This document shows positions 1-7,212 of a stretch of 45,172 nucleotides of DNA, piece by piece. Numbering within the stretch: the first letter of the stretch is position 1; each line of letters begins with the position of its first letter. A program made the translations under genes and the position numbers. The notes beneath the pieces are model-generated. The model was not told the DNA's origin. It worked only from the letters and a program-made list of their open reading frames with translations, and did no database searches. Origin of the DNA: an uncultured Bacteroidota bacterium (GTDB taxonomy: Bacteria; Bacteroidota; Bacteroidia; Chitinophagales; Chitinophagaceae); the NCBI GenBank assembly GCA_902826165.1, contig CADEDV010000010.1, positions 1 through 45,172 on the forward strand. Direction: 5' to 3'.

Positions 1-171
1 CAAATAGAATACATCGATACACCGGAAGATATCCGGGATAAGTATCAATACTTCACCGAAGCGGATATGGGTAAACTACAGGCAGCCGGTTATAACCAGC
101 CTTTCTTTTCATTAGAAGCCGGGGTGAAAGATTATGTATCGAACTACCTGCAGCGAAAAGCCTACTACTAA
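1..171 (+). CDS. hldD: ADP-L-glycero-D-manno-heptose 6-epimerase, C-terminal end (partial)
   Basis: Only the last 56 codons are in the window; the reading frame is open from base 1 and stops with TAA at 169-171. The translated tail contains TPEDIRDKYQYFTEADMGKL and ends in GVKDYVSNYLQ, which I recognise as the C-terminus of the NAD(P)-dependent ADP-heptose epimerase family (extended short-chain dehydrogenases). The enzyme converts ADP-D-glycero-D-manno-heptose to the L-glycero form for the lipopolysaccharide inner core, in the cytoplasm. The Rossmann domain and catalytic residues lie outside the window, so the call rests on the tail alone. The next gene is convergent. Confidence 0.8.
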   Translation, partial: QIEYIDTPEDIRDKYQYFTEADMGKLQAAGYNQPFFSLEAGVKDYVSNYLQRKAYY

Positions 172-238
172 AAGAAAAGGAGCATCCCGGTTTCCCCGGA
201 TACTCCCTGTTCTGTATTCGCAACAACAATGAAAATGA

Positions 239-835
239 TTATTTCTTCGGTGTCACCACGGCATCAATAACGTGTGTCACACCATTGCTGGAGATCACAT
301 CAGGAATCGTTACCGTAGCACCATCGATCATTACTTTGCCATCTTTGATGGATACGGTCAGTTCAGCACCCTGCACAGTTTTGATCTTCTGCCCGTCTTT
401 CAGGTCAGCGGCTTTGAAAGCACCTGCCACCACATGGTAGGTAAGTATGCTGGTTAGATCGCCTTTCATTTCAGGCTTCAGCAGGTTATCAACGGTGCCT
501 GCAGGTAATTTTGCAAATGCTTCGTTCGTCGGGGCAAATACAGTGAATGGACCAGCACCTTTTAATGTTTCCACCAAACCGGCTGCTTTTACAGCGGCTA
601 CCAGCGTGGTATGATCTGCGGAAGCAGCCGCATTATCCACGATATCTTTAGAGGGCACCATATTGGCACCACCGACCATTACACCGGCTTCTTCCATCGG
701 TTTGGCTTCAGTGGTTGCAGCAACAGTGTCAGCCATTTTTTCTTCTTCCTTGGCTTCATTATTACAGGCGGTAAATACAACTACAGAGAGGCAGGTTGCT
801 GCCACTACAGAAAAAAATCTTTTTTGCATGATCAT
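239..835 (-). CDS. Fasciclin (FAS1) domain lipoprotein
   Basis: A 198-residue protein read from the ATG at 835; a second ATG at 829 is nearly as good. The longer open frame reaching 880 would put a non-signal stretch before the signal peptide. The N-terminus is basic, then hydrophobic, and ends in the lipobox FTAC with the lipidated cysteine at residue 24, so it should be a lipoprotein. An acidic, alanine-rich linker follows. The rest is one FAS1 domain with the family motifs [13 protein letters not shown] and LTYHVV and a C-terminal [12 protein letters not shown]1 domains mediate adhesion; single-domain secreted versions are common in Bacteroidota and their ligands are mostly unknown. It stands alone and converges on the heptose epimerase gene. 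Confidence 0.88.
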   Translation of the reverse strand: MIMQKRFFSVVAATCLSVVVFTACNNEAKEEEKMADTVAATTEAKPMEEAGVMVGGANMVPSKDIVDNAAASADHTTLVAAVKAAGLVETLKGAGPFTVFAPTNEAFAKLPAGTVDNLLKPEMKGDLTSILTYHVVAGAFKAADLKDGQKIKTVQGAELTVSIKDGKVMIDGATVTIPDVISSNGVTHVIDAVVTPKK

Positions 836-1004
836 TTTTTTTTGGTTTAATAGATGTAGAACAACATGTACGGGGAACAAGTGTTCGCAGATTGCACAAT
901 AAAAAAATTATTTCTTTTTTTGTTCATATAGCAGAGCAATAAGCAGTTCAATGATTCAACAAGGAAGGTTGAAAGCCAAAATGTATCTTTACAAAAAATG
1001 ATAT

Positions 1005-1802
1005 ATGAGTAAGAAGATCGCTATTATCGGCGGAGGCAACCTTGGGGCATCTATTGCAGACGGGCTGATCATGAGTGAATTCAGCCGGCCGGTGGAATTG
1101 TCCGTCACCCGCCGCAATTTAGCAGCCCTCAGCCGTTTTGCAGAAAGAGGCTGCAGTGTGCACAGTGATAATAAAAAAGCAGTCAAGGATAGCGAAGTGA
1201 TCATCCTCGCGGTGAAGCCGTATAACTATGCTGATATTATTAAAGAGATCAAACCGGTACTGGACCCGAAGAAACATATCGTGGTATCGGTGATCACCGG
1301 TGCCTGGATCGAACAATTACAAAAAGCGATCGGCAAACCCGTACCGGTGATCAGGGCGATGCCAAATACAGCTATCGCTATCCAGCAAAGCATGACCTGC
1401 CTGGCGCATGCGGGAGCAACAGCGAAACAGGTGGATTATATCGTGCAATTGTTTGACCAGCTCGGCCGCACGGTGATGATCGATGAGAAACTGATGGATG
1501 CGGCTACGGTATTAGGTGCCTGTGGTACGGCCTATGCCATGCGGTATATCCGGGCCAATATACAGGGTGGTATTGAAATTGGTTTTGATGCTGCCACGGC
1601 CACACTCATCGCTTCGCAAACAGTGAAAGGAGCTGCGCAATTATTACTGGACAAAGGTTCTCATCCTGAACATGAAATTGATAAAGTAACTACGCCCAAA
1701 GGATGTACCATTGCGGGACTGAATGAAATGGAGCACCAGGGATTCAGTTCATCGCTGATCCGTGGCTTAGTTGCGAGTTATAATAAGATAGCAAAGGATT
1801 AA
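1005..1802 (+). CDS. proC: Pyrroline-5-carboxylate reductase
   Basis: This 265-residue protein should catalyse the last step of proline synthesis, NAD(P)H-dependent reduction of 1-pyrroline-5-carboxylate, in the cytoplasm. The N-terminus has the Rossmann dinucleotide loop IIGGGNLGASI (residues 7-17). The NADP-dependent middle shows the family pattern AVKPYN and VIRAMPNTA. The C-terminal dimerisation domain carries the family signature in the form VTTPKGCTIAGLNEME, where Lys replaces the more usual second Gly of the PGG triplet. Length is normal for ProC. A TATCTTTA box at 984-991 resembles the Bacteroidota -7 element but has no clear -33 partner. No other proline gene is adjacent. Confidence 0.93.
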   Translation: MSKKIAIIGGGNLGASIADGLIMSEFSRPVELSVTRRNLAALSRFAERGCSVHSDNKKAVKDSEVIILAVKPYNYADIIKEIKPVLDPKKHIVVSVITGAWIEQLQKAIGKPVPVIRAMPNTAIAIQQSMTCLAHAGATAKQVDYIVQLFDQLGRTVMIDEKLMDAATVLGACGTAYAMRYIRANIQGGIEIGFDAATATLIASQTVKGAAQLLLDKGSHPEHEIDKVTTPKGCTIAGLNEMEHQGFSSSLIRGLVASYNKIAKD

Positions 1803-1858
1803 CTGTACTGTAATATCCGGCTTTGTATCATCGCATAAGGCAGTGTGTAAACGCTGCC

Positions 1859-2203
1859 TTAACTATTTTCATACCCGCTTTTAATGGTAACAGTGAGTAG
1901 TTTAAAACGGTCCACTGCTGAAATGATATAGTTCTGGTGGGCCGGGATGATAATACTCTGGAAAGCCACAATGGTATTGACCGTTTTATTGAGTGTGATG
2001 GTAGCCTTGCCTTCGAGCAGCATCACGAACGTATCAAAGGGATATACCTTACTGACCATTTCCTTGCCTGAATCATAAGAAGCAAGGTCAATAACCCCGG
2101 TTAATTTTTTCAGGATGGTTTTGCTGACGATTGAATCCGGTACATAATCAATGATATCATTGATATTATGCACTACCCCTTTCTCGATCCCTTTATTATA
2201 CAT
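1859..2203 (-). CDS. Small cupin-domain protein
   Basis: A 114-residue protein with a single cupin-like beta-barrel: the pattern FDTFVMLLEGKATITLNKT, then IIIPAHQNYIISA, matches the two conserved cupin strands. The histidines expected in the first cupin motif are missing or replaced; only the His of PAHQNY remains, so metal binding is doubtful. A ligand-sensing or structural role fits better than a dioxygenase, but this is inference. The helical N-terminus IDYVPDSIVSKTILKK resembles the leader of small cupins that often sit near regulatory genes in Bacteroidota. It converges on proC and precedes a histidine kinase on the same strand with a gap of 284 bases. Confidence 0.7.
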   Translation of the reverse strand: MYNKGIEKGVVHNINDIIDYVPDSIVSKTILKKLTGVIDLASYDSGKEMVSKVYPFDTFVMLLEGKATITLNKTVNTIVAFQSIIIPAHQNYIISAVDRFKLLTVTIKSGYENS

Positions 2204-2343
2204 GGCTTATAGTTTTCATAGCTGTTTCAAAACATAAAGTTGCTATTTATCCGGGGGCAGGAATTATATCATTATCTCCCATCTTTACATAATTCACAGG
2301 TTCATAGCTCAACGCAGGGCGGTTGCAAAAAGCCGCAGGAAGA

Positions 2344-2378
2344 AGTCGATAGTCGATAGACCATAGTCCACAGACGTG
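2344..2378. repeat. Degenerate 7-bp tandem repeat
   Basis: Five consecutive heptamers follow the pattern AGWCNAN: AGTCGAT, AGTCGAT, AGACCAT, AGTCCAC, AGACGTG. They lie in the 284-base gap between the histidine kinase and the cupin gene. Nothing else convincing is in that gap; a 68-codon open frame covering it (2247-2453) has no protein-like features. Confidence 0.5.
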
Positions 2379-2487
2379 GAGGACAGGGGAGGTTATACTA
2401 CAGTTGCGAAACCGGAAGTTTTGGAGAGCTGGGAAATGAATCGTTTTAAACAAACGAAAAATAGAAGACCAAAAGCAGCGGAGAAAA

Positions 2488-4278
2488 TTACATAAGCTTC
2501 ATCATAACATACAACTCAAAGCCCTGTCCGGGTGAAGAATGGATCGTAACTTCCCCGTTAAAAAGAGAAGCCCTTGCTTTGATATTCATAAGCCCGATAC
2601 CTGCTGTTTTTTTTGACATGTCAAAGCCTGTTCCATTATCTTTTATTAACAGAGATAACTTCTCATTATCCTGGACAATTTTCAGCAACACCAGGGAGGC
2701 TTTTGAGTATTTAAGAATATTATTGAACTGCTCCTGGATAATGCGGTAGACAGTAAGCCTGAGCTTTTCAGATAGCTTTTCTTCGTCCAGCCCGGTAGTT
2801 TCCATATTAATCTTTATTCCGCTGGCACCCGTTGTGTTTGAGATAAGGTTTTCGATGGCATCCTTCAGTGTAGTTTTCTCCATGAACGGAGCAATCATCG
2901 AATGTGACAAATTTCTGATCTCAGTAATCGCAGACCAAACCATCTGGTTTGTTTGTTGCAGATATGAATAGCCTGATTCAGAAATGTCATTTTTTTTGAC
3001 CATAGAAAGAAACAGGCGGCTGCTGACTAATATCTGCTGGATATTATCATGCAATTCACGGCCAATTTCCTGGCGTTCGTTTTCTTCTGCCGTTATAACA
3101 GCATTGGTGATCTCCAATTGCTTTTCCAGTCTCTCTCTTTCAAGCTGGTTTTCTAATAGCTTTCTTTCCGTGATATCTGTGCATGCAAGCACAAGACCAA
3201 ATATGTCTTTGTCATCATTGGGAATTGGAAAAAGTCTTATATCATACCATAAGGAGGATTTATTTTCAAGATCATACCTGGTTTCAAAGGTTATTTGTTC
3301 TCCTTTGACAGCTCTCTGCACCCTGTCTGCAAAAAGGACTTTCCTGTCTGCTGTAAGAAAATCATGAATATTGTCTCCTGTTTTCAGACTCCAGTAAAAT
3401 ACCTTTCTGACATAATCGGCTGCCCGGTGGTTAAAAAGAAGTATTGACAAGTCGGGTTCAAGTAACAGGTAAGCAGTATCCGTAGTGTCAAATATTGTGC
3501 GGAGGTTGGCTTCGGTTCTTAGCAGCGTATCCTGGGTGATTTTATGCTGTTCAATCTCCTTTTCTAGTCTTGCATTAATAACGGTAAGTTCCTTGGTTCG
3601 TTCTGCCACTTTATCTTCCAGTTCTTTTTTATCCCTGGCCAGTTGTGATTTTGTTTGTTTAATGGCCGGAACTTCGACAATTTCCCAATCACCCTTTCTT
3701 TTTGTCACAGCTATCTCGTGCACCTGCGATACGTCAAATACTGCCTGTGCATCACATTTGTGAAGCGGGTAGGTGCAAAGAACGATCATTCGCTTATCTG
3801 TAAGGCTGTTGTTCAGGTTTCGTTCATAGTCAATGAAATTCTTCCAAACTTCCCGTTCCAGCCAGGCCTCGTTGCCGCTTACACGCATTCCATCAAATCC
3901 CTTATTCAATGAGGTTTTTAGTTTTTGATACCAGCCATTGATAACAATGTCTGGTACAAATGTTTTGTCTTTCAAATACCAGTCTGTATGGGAAAGTATG
4001 GTGATTTGCTCCTTTTTCTCATAGTTATCAAAATCCTGAATTTCGTTTCGTAATGCTTCGTAAGCGGCTTCCACCGTTACAGGATCAGAGGTTATCCAGA
4101 GACAAAATTCATTATTGATTAACCCGGCCCTGAAATAGGGAACAAGTATTTGCAGTAAGTCTTCTTTCGATTCAAAAAAATTACAAAAATGTGAACCCCA
4201 GGGTAGTTCTCCAAGAACTTCTATTCCGGAATTTCTAAGCCCCGTTAAAGAGCCCTGGTCAGGCAAATCGTTGGGCAT
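2488..4278 (-). CDS. MEDS-PAS sensor histidine kinase (HisKA_3 type)
   Basis: A 596-residue soluble sensor kinase with no membrane segment. Residues 20-200 resemble the MEDS sensory domain (GELPWGSHFCNFFES, then FCLWITSD, DGMRVSGNEAWLE and MIVLCTYPL), known from DcmR-type C1-metabolism regulators. A coiled coil follows at about 210-255, then a PAS domain (about 255-375, ending in ACTDITERK). The dimerisation helix has the HisKA_3 motif GRELHDNIQQIL with phospho-acceptor His410. The C-terminal ATPase has DNGTGFD and GIGLMNIKARA boxes. Kinases of this class usually pair with NarL-type response regulators, but none is nearby, so its partner is unknown. The start at 4278 keeps the whole MEDS domain. 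Confidence 0.87.
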   Translation of the reverse strand: MPNDLPDQGSLTGLRNSGIEVLGELPWGSHFCNFFESKEDLLQILVPYFRAGLINNEFCLWITSDPVTVEAAYEALRNEIQDFDNYEKKEQITILSHTDWYLKDKTFVPDIVINGWYQKLKTSLNKGFDGMRVSGNEAWLEREVWKNFIDYERNLNNSLTDKRMIVLCTYPLHKCDAQAVFDVSQVHEIAVTKRKGDWEIVEVPAIKQTKSQLARDKKELEDKVAERTKELTVINARLEKEIEQHKITQDTLLRTEANLRTIFDTTDTAYLLLEPDLSILLFNHRAADYVRKVFYWSLKTGDNIHDFLTADRKVLFADRVQRAVKGEQITFETRYDLENKSSLWYDIRLFPIPNDDKDIFGLVLACTDITERKLLENQLERERLEKQLEITNAVITAEENERQEIGRELHDNIQQILVSSRLFLSMVKKNDISESGYSYLQQTNQMVWSAITEIRNLSHSMIAPFMEKTTLKDAIENLISNTTGASGIKINMETTGLDEEKLSEKLRLTVYRIIQEQFNNILKYSKASLVLLKIVQDNEKLSLLIKDNGTGFDMSKKTAGIGLMNIKARASLFNGEVTIHSSPGQGFELYVMMKLM

Positions 4279-4407
4279 AGGAAGAACATTTCCTTAAATG
4301 TACTCTTTCTTTACCGGCAAGACATTTTTAATTTGCTTTGCCGGGACCAATTTACCCTGTGAGGCAGGAACCGTTGAAACAGTTCTGGTGCCCGATTGTA
4401 TTGACAA

Positions 4408-4521
4408 CCCACGGTTTCAACCGTGGGCCATTTTGTGCAGGAATATTACCGGATTGGGTTTAACCAATTATGGAGTTAATCGCTAAAGGCGATATAATAT
4501 ATCTGCGAAACTAAAAGTTTC
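4408..4521. repeat. Cluster of three short palindromes
   Basis: The 282-base gap 4279-4560 holds three perfect inverted repeats with tiny loops. They are CCCACGGTT/AACCGTGGG (4408-4427), ATCGC/GCGAT (4479-4493) and GAAACT/AGTTTC around AAA (4507-4521). There is no T-run after the first, so it is not a simple terminator. The arrangement resembles composite palindromic intergenic repeats of Bacteroidota. No gene is visible in this gap. Confidence 0.55.
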
Positions 4522-4560
4522 ACAGAGCTAGGGCACTCACCAACGAAGAGCTGTAATGCT

Positions 4561-5049
4561 TCAGGGGTGCAGTATAAGCTCATTTAAAAGGAGTGCAAAT
4601 TTTAAGTCGCAAAGAAAATCTTCGGATCCTGTAGAAATAGAAGCGGCATAAAAATATGGTTTACCGGTCTTCGAATACCCGATTCCTTTTATACTTACAG
4701 AATTTCCCGGTATAAGATTCTTTTTTACCTTTTCCCTGCTTTTTTTCTTATTAACATGATTTTCTATTGCATAAGGATATTTCGGGTCCTGTCCCCAAAT
4801 GGAAGGAACTAAAGCCGCTCTTTTATCAATTATTGATCTGTAATATCCGTCATTGCCAGCCGGGTTACCTATAATTAGTTTTTGACCAACAAAAAATTTC
4901 AGACCTGTATCGGTAAATAAAGTATCATTCTTGAACTCAAGAGTTGTACTCCTGTTAATTAAAGAGTCATTGTTAGATTGTCCGAAAACTTTGTTGCTAT
5001 AAAAGATGAAGAGATACAATGCAAAGAGTATTACTATTTTCTTCCTCAT
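4561..5049 (-). CDS. Exported protein of unknown function
   Basis: I do not recognise this 162-residue protein. It starts MRKKIVILFALYLFIFY and has a hydrophobic stretch ending in NKVFGQS, a typical Sec signal peptide for Bacteroidota with likely cleavage after VFG. The mature part is rich in beta-prone and polar residues and includes FVGQKLIIGNPAGNDGYY and a basic stretch KKKSREKVKKNL; no cysteines suggest lipidation. It is probably periplasmic. Base composition is more AT-rich than in the flanking housekeeping genes. It is the most downstream of four small genes on the minus strand, and a possible continuation of transcription comes from the gene at 5116-5316, 66 bases upstream. Confidence 0.65.
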   Translation of the reverse strand: MRKKIVILFALYLFIFYSNKVFGQSNNDSLINRSTTLEFKNDTLFTDTGLKFFVGQKLIIGNPAGNDGYYRSIIDKRAALVPSIWGQDPKYPYAIENHVNKKKSREKVKKNLIPGNSVSIKGIGYSKTGKPYFYAASISTGSEDFLCDLKFALLLNELILHP

Positions 5050-5115
5050 ACGAACGTTTAATAAGTATTTATGCCGTTGTTGGTGTTTTTCACCACTTGG
5101 ATGAAATATTATTTC

Positions 5116-5316
5116 TTAGCGTTGCCTTAAATTGTTTTTTTGCTTTAGACCTTTTCGGATTAACACAATACCCGCAATTATTAGAGCAATACAAGCTATG
5201 TCAGCACCAAATGGCCAAAACTCAAGTTTGCGAGAACGATAGTTACTTATTATTGAACTCAATTCTTTTAAAGCACCAAAAATAATTAATGCACCAGCTA
5301 TTATTTTCCAATTCAT
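5116..5316 (-). CDS. Small membrane protein with two transmembrane segments
   Basis: The 66 residues form two hydrophobic segments, IIAGALIIFGALKELSSII (about 4-22) and a second one around ACIALIIAGIVLI, joined by the loop NYRSRKLEFWPFG and ending in a basic tail KGLKQKNNLRQR. By the positive-inside rule the tail should be cytoplasmic, with both ends in the cytoplasm. The family is unknown to me. It is flanked by an inverted pair of the decamer CCGTTGTTGG at 5074-5083 and CCAACAACGG at 5421-5430, so it could travel as a unit with them, which is inference. Confidence 0.6.
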   Translation of the reverse strand: MNWKIIAGALIIFGALKELSSIISNYRSRKLEFWPFGADIACIALIIAGIVLIRKGLKQKNNLRQR

Positions 5317-5386
5317 ATTGACTTAAAGCTTGTGAATAGTATTATTACAAGGTTAAGAAATTTCAGTTGGTAAAGCAAAAAGAACC

Positions 5387-5426
5387 TGTTGGCCGCTTTT
5401 GCGTGTTGCCTGCTGGAAGGCCAACA
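5387..5426. repeat. Imperfect hairpin with 8-bp arms
   Basis: TGTTGGCC at 5387-5394 is the exact reverse complement of GGCCAACA at 5419-5426, with a 24-base loop. It lies in the 205-base gap between two small unknown genes. The right arm overlaps CCAACAACGG (5421-5430), which recurs inverted at 5074-5083. No T-run follows, so it is not an obvious terminator. Confidence 0.5.
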
Positions 5427-5521
5427 ACGGTTTAAACCAATGAAAGGTATCGCTTTGATTCTGATTGAACTTATGTCCGACCGAATTGCGGCAATGCTAT
5501 GTTGTACGCATTAATTATTAT

Positions 5522-6085
5522 CTAAATCTTGAAAAAATGTGTTTTGTTAGTAATGATAAAAAATATTGGATCCTTGACATCTTTAGTGTCCCAGGTAAGT
5601 GACAGTCTAGCGTATATTTTCTCCCAATAATTAATGTCAGATCTGTCAATATCTAAACAAAATTTAAGAAATGATCCATGAGTTTCTTGGTTTAAAAATG
5701 TCTTATATAAGTCAGAGTCTTTATAATTATTAGTGAGATCAATAAAATCTAAAAGTGAATTCTTATCATTTGGGTCAAGTTTGTCAATTTCAGGTATAAC
5801 TTCATCGGGAACAAAACTTGTAAAAAAACTTACAACAGCTCCGCCAGCATTTGATGAGTAAGCCTTTAAGTTCTTTAAAGCATTTTCGTCACTTTTATTA
5901 AGATTAAAAACACTATATGCTACTACTATTTTCAGAGCATTGTCAACATCAAGAATGTTATACCCTTGCAAGTCTGAATAACCATATACTTTATATTCAG
6001 ATTTTTCACCCATATTAACTAAAAGATCCGAATATAAATTCACAATTTTCTCAGCCGTATTGTATGACATCTTTTTTAAAGACAT
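5522..6085 (-). CDS. Protein of unknown function, AT-rich gene
   Basis: A 187-residue protein without a signal peptide or membrane segments, probably cytoplasmic. It is acidic and helix-prone, with stretches such as EKIVNLYSDLLVNMGEKS, IPEIDKLDPNDKNSLLDFI and DRSDINYWEKIYARLS. No catalytic motif or known fold is visible to me. The start at 6085 gives MSLKKMSYN; the internal ATG five codons later would also work. AT content is clearly higher than in neighbours such as proC or pyrG, which suggests transfer. A near-perfect palindrome lies about 40 bases upstream (6126-6135). It belongs to the minus-strand series of small genes between 4.5 and 7.2 kb. Confidence 0.65.
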   Translation of the reverse strand: MSLKKMSYNTAEKIVNLYSDLLVNMGEKSEYKVYGYSDLQGYNILDVDNALKIVVAYSVFNLNKSDENALKNLKAYSSNAGGAVVSFFTSFVPDEVIPEIDKLDPNDKNSLLDFIDLTNNYKDSDLYKTFLNQETHGSFLKFCLDIDRSDINYWEKIYARLSLTWDTKDVKDPIFFIITNKTHFFKI

Positions 6086-6125
6086 AAGTGCAGGTTAATT
6101 ATTGTGTAAAACGTGTATTTGAGAA

Positions 6126-6135
6126 ACTACGTAGT
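6126..6135. promoter_or_regulatory. Palindrome upstream of the 187-residue gene
   Basis: ACTACGTAGT is a perfect 10-bp palindrome, extended with one mismatch to AAACTACGTAGTGTTT. It lies 41 bases upstream of the minus-strand start at 6085, a position suited to an operator. No regulator is known, so function is inference. Confidence 0.25.
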
Positions 6136-6192
6136 GTTTTGCTTGATTAGGTTTAGAAATAGTCGAACTGAAAACCAATTTATTAATACAGT

Positions 6193-6309
6193 TTATATAA
6201 GGGTTTTCTCTTGAATGGGAGTTTCGGCAATACCCGATTGTAAACGTTTAAAAATGTTTGCACACGGCTTTGCAGAGTTTATCAACTCCTCAGCATTTGG
6301 TTTCTTCAT
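6193..6309 (-). CDS. Possible 38-residue small ORF or gene remnant
   Basis: An ATG at 6309 opens a 38-codon frame that begins MKKPNAEELINSAKPCANIF, ends with TAA at 6193-6195 and looks amphipathic and protein-like. It overlaps the end of the next upstream small frame (6290-6412) by 20 bases in another phase. The pair could be two small genes or a frame-shifted remnant of one longer gene. No homologue is recognised. Confidence 0.25.
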   Translation of the reverse strand: MKKPNAEELINSAKPCANIFKRLQSGIAETPIQEKTLI

Positions 6310-6412
6310 GCTTATTCAATTCCTGTTTTATCCAACAAGTGTACAATTCTTCTTTCAATTCTTTATCCGTTAAATGACGGAATTTTTGGTGGGGAAATAT
6401 ATTTTTACCCAC
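6290..6412 (-). CDS. Possible 40-residue small ORF or gene remnant (GTG start)
   Basis: From a GTG at 6412 the frame reads GKNIFPHQKFRHLTDKELKE, continues as a charged helix with Trp and Cys, and stops at TGA 6290-6292. A stop lies in frame a few codons upstream of the GTG. The charged helical composition looks coding, but the frame is short and could be a decayed gene fused by frameshift to the 38-residue frame downstream. Confidence 0.22.
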   Translation of the reverse strand: MGKNIFPHQKFRHLTDKELKEELYTCWIKQELNKHEETKC

Positions 6413-6434
6413 TCCTGTCTAACCGGTAACCTAT

Positions 6435-6661
6435 CGCTACGGGACAACAAATACATAGTGAATGTATCCACTACAAATTGGTGAGGGGAAATTATTCCGT
6501 GTTCCATCGGAACACATTACCGGTAGAAAATATTTCATTATGCGGGGTTGAGGCGTCCCGGAGGGACGCTTTGTGCGGTATAACAATTGCATAAACCGTT
6601 CCGATGGAACGGGGATCATTCCTGCATTTATATTCTACCAGTAAAATGTCCCTACGGGACA
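6435..6661. repeat. Array of 7-bp-arm palindromes in a 629-base gene-poor gap
   Basis: The gap 6086-6714 contains four palindromes, each with 6-7 bp arms around a 3-base loop. They are GTGTTCC-ATC-GGAACAC (6499-6515), GCGTCCC-GGA-GGGACGC (6553-6569), CCGTTCC-GAT-GGAACGG (6596-6612) and TGTCCC-TAC-GGGACA (6647-6661). A half-element CGCTACGGGAC is at 6435-6445. Flanking sequence is itself inverted: ATTACCGGTAGAA (6517-6529) matches TTCTACCAGTAAAAT (6633-6647) with a mismatch and a gap. This is a composite palindromic repeat, probably a non-autonomous mobile or REP-like element. Two minus-strand open frames across it (6437-6619, 6492-6710) look spurious. Confidence 0.7.
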
Positions 6662-6714
6662 GCCATGAACCAAATGCTTTGCAACGGGTTTTTTCACCAA
6701 CAAGACCCAAAACG

Positions 6715-7179
6715 CTAATCTTTTAAAATGAATTTCCTCTGTTTTGACATCAGGTTATTAGACATATAAAGAATTGTATTAATCGGCAGGAAAACTAATT
6801 CTTTATGAATTTTGCTTGTTATGACGGTGTCGTTATTTATATAATAATAGGAAAAGTATTTTCTATTATGCGAGCCTTGGTTTACAAAAATCAAGTTCTT
6901 ATTTAGATAATAAAATTGATATACTATGCCTTTTTTTCTCTCATTGTTATTCTGTACTAATTCGTAAAACTCTATATGGGTAAGATTTGAAGATTTGCTA
7001 TTTTGGAAGTAAAAAAATACCGAATCGGAAGTTTTTACTTTGTGCTTTAGAAGATTTTCCCCTTTGAAAATCTTAAGCAAACTGTCAATTTCGAATTTTA
7101 CCCTGGTGGTTTGCGAAAACAACTGATTTGAAAAAGAGGATGTTAAAAGCAAGCAGGTCAGTGTAAACCCTTTTATCAT
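6715..7179 (-). CDS. Exported protein of unknown function
   Basis: An unrecognised 154-residue protein with an N-terminal Sec signal, MIKGFTLTCLLLTSS followed by NQLFSQ, with cleavage likely after FSQ as in many Bacteroidota exported proteins. The mature part is basic and rich in Tyr, Phe and Asn, with alternating hydrophobic residues typical of beta sheets (GIVYQFYYLNKNLIFVNQG, YFSYYYINND). It is probably periplasmic. The gene is AT-rich like the other small genes from 4.5 to 6.1 kb, and the palindrome array lies immediately downstream. The amidohydrolase gene starts transcription in the same direction upstream, with 33 bases between the two genes, so read-through is possible. Confidence 0.65.
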   Translation of the reverse strand: MIKGFTLTCLLLTSSFSNQLFSQTTRVKFEIDSLLKIFKGENLLKHKVKTSDSVFFYFQNSKSSNLTHIEFYELVQNNNERKKGIVYQFYYLNKNLIFVNQGSHNRKYFSYYYINNDTVITSKIHKELVFLPINTILYMSNNLMSKQRKFILKD

Positions 7180-7212
7180 TTAAATAATTTGTTTGTTAGC
7201 CTGATTACACAA

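Noticed and set aside
2247..2453. 68-codon minus-strand frame between the kinase and the cupin gene
   Set aside because: Unusual composition, overlaps the heptamer repeat, no recognisable feature.
4298..4486. 62-codon plus-strand frame after the histidine kinase
   Set aside because: It runs through the palindrome cluster and has no protein-like pattern.
5380..5432. Integron attC site in the small-gene region
   Set aside because: The inverted arms suggested one, but GTTRRRY and RYYYAAC core sites do not fit and no integrase gene is seen.
6437..6710. Minus-strand frames of 60 and 72 codons across the palindrome array
   Set aside because: They are made of the palindromic repeat itself, carry no motif and no plausible start.
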